DNA of 64,000 nucleotides from Candidatus Helicobacter avicola (GTDB lineage Bacteria; Campylobacterota; Campylobacteria; Campylobacterales; Helicobacteraceae): NCBI GenBank assembly GCA_019112865.1, contig DXIN01000030.1, positions 1 to 64,000 of the forward strand, read 5' to 3'. Shown piece by piece: positions 63,199 to 64,000 of this stretch (position 1 is its first letter; each line of letters starts with the position of its first letter). The notes under the pieces were generated by a model. It saw only the letters and a program-made list of their open reading frames with translations, ran no database searches and was not told where the DNA came from. The position numbers and the translations under genes were made by a program.

Positions 63199-64000
63199 AG
63201 ATTCTGATCCTTGTTATAAAACTCAATCGCGCTTTGCAATGGCAAAATCATATCGCCCATTCTAAGCATCGGCGCGCCTTTGTCAAAAATGATACTTTGC
63301 ACTTCTCCGCGTCCCACCCGCGCCATATGGTATTGGCTCGTGGTAGGGTCGAGATTGTATTCTGCGCGGATATTGTAGCTCCCAGTTGGCATTTGCACTC
63401 CATTATCGCTCTTGCCGTCCCACATAAACTCCACATAGCCACTTTTGCCCGCATAATTTTTCAGTGAAAGTGTGCGCACAAGTTCGTTTTGCTGATTAAA
63501 GATATGGATTTTTGGCTCACCTTGCTCTGCATTGATAGCTTTGTCAAAAAATATCTGAAACTTTACGCTATCTCCGGCATTTAGATTCACGCCAAAGACA
63601 TCGGTCTCGGCGATTTTGCCTATCATTGAGACAGATTGGAGGGCATTGAGTGCCGCCATAGCATTATTAGAGGACGCAGTGGTCTTCATACCTTCATTGA
63701 GGCTCTCAAGCGACTCTTTCATCTTGGCTTGAAATTCTTTAAGCTCTTTGTTGGTTTCTTGGGTGGATTTCATCGCTTCTGCCACTTCTACCATTGTTTT
63801 TTTGTTTTGTTCTTGCATTTCTACCTGTGTGAGTTGGGCGGTTTGGGTGATGATTTTGTCCGTCTCCATTGGTGCGGTGGGATCTTGGTTTTTGAGTTGC
63901 TCCAAAAAAAGTCGCATAAACGCGTCATTATCAAGTTCGTTGATATTCTTTGGGTTTTGTTTTTGTTTTTCTATCTTGGCAGCTGTGCCTGTTACTTGCC
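63195..64000 (-). CDS. flgD: Flagellar hook capping protein FlgD, partial
   Basis: Hook-assembly scaffold. Conserved NELDNDAFMRLFLEQLKNQD and PMETDKIITQTAQLTQVEMQ identify it, followed by a coiled region, a FlgD Ig-like/FlnN part with LSLKNYAGKSGYVEF and WDGKSDNGVQMPTGSYNIRA. The frame is open past the internal Met at 63917 to the window edge (TGTAAKIEKQKQ upstream), so the 5' end is missing; at least 268 residues are present. It overlaps flgE by 4 bases. Confidence 0.93.
   Translation of the reverse strand, partial: QVTGTAAKIEKQKQNPKNINELDNDAFMRLFLEQLKNQDPTAPMETDKIITQTAQLTQVEMQEQNKKTMVEVAEAMKSTQETNKELKEFQAKMKESLESLNEGMKTTASSNNAMAALNALQSVSMIGKIAETDVFGVNLNAGDSVKFQIFFDKAINAEQGEPKIHIFNQQNELVRTLSLKNYAGKSGYVEFMWDGKSDNGVQMPTGSYNIRAEYNLDPTTSQYHMARVGRGEVQSIIFDKGAPMLRMGDMILPLQSAIEFYNKDQNL

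Noticed and set aside
1-64000. CRISPR arrays, rRNA genes, insertion sequences, prophage
   Set aside because: Looked for on both strands; no spaced direct repeats, rRNA signatures, transposase or phage genes were seen.

Overview
The window reads as a chromosomal segment of a Helicobacter-like campylobacterote (Epsilonproteobacteria), most likely a non-gastric (enterohepatic) species. Support comes from an epsilonproteobacterial flagellin, a Campylobacter-type Opr porin, conserved gene blocks that I recall from H. pylori (pssA/PSD-like/ftsH/prmA/cheY; pyrD/M16/dapA/SDR; rplY/pth; rodA/rluA/FN3/trmB/ftsE/ftsX/envC-like/flaG/fliD/fliS), short intergenic gaps and G-tract contingency loci. The presence of hisA and of a gnnB-gnnA pair (diamino-sugar lipid A) argues against H. 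pylori itself. I see no rRNA, CRISPR array, insertion sequence or prophage.

Layout. 1-3.4 kb: obgE, a small secreted protein and the flagellin gene, all on the minus strand. 3.5-9 kb: plus-strand run gnnB, gnnA, bioB, a YihY/BrkB membrane protein and a PLD-type cardiolipin synthase-like protein. 9-11.5 kb: minus-strand GDPD-like protein and an OpgB/MdoB-like phosphoglycerol transferase broken by a G9 tract, then tRNA-Ser(GGA). 11.7-28.7 kb: a long minus-strand stretch (aroE, SH3 protein, purM, pssA, PSD-like, ftsH, prmA, cheY, hisA, AAA ATPase, CDF transporter, SDR, ICMT-like, dapA, M16 peptidase, pyrD, pth, rplY). 28.7-33 kb: accessory patch with a G10-interrupted methyltransferase, a frameshifted unknown gene, an outer-membrane protein with G10 in its promoter, a catalase-like protein and a transglycosylase-like protein. 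33-39.7 kb: glyS, D-lactate dehydrogenase, rsmH, FtsL-like protein. 39.7-50.4 kb: tRNA(CAU) overlapping rodA, then a plus-strand cell division and flagellar-cap block ending in fliS and a FliT-like gene. 50.4-64 kb: heme-motif chemoreceptor, gatB, small lipoprotein, lnt, porin, mutY, a cadA-type ATPase with a very large insertion, flgE, and flgD running off the right edge.

The most unusual content is at the DNA level. (1) Palindromic elements lie in frame inside glyS, the D-lactate dehydrogenase gene and a pseudouridine synthase gene. Stems are kept although arm sequences differ, and two copies encode a related peptide. A larger hairpin array sits inside cadA. (2) The heptamer AGATTCT/AGAATCT occurs about 135 times by eye count, against roughly 8-12 expected, in all codon frames and also between genes. 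(3) Four G/C homopolymers of 9-10 bases mark likely phase-variable loci: two inside coding regions (both out of frame here), one at an outer-membrane-protein promoter and one at the left edge. Smaller oddities include a rodA stop codon formed by a tRNA anticodon loop, three chitin-binding-module-like repeats in the hook protein, a PSD-like protein lacking its self-cleavage serine, and a shared FliA-type promoter architecture.
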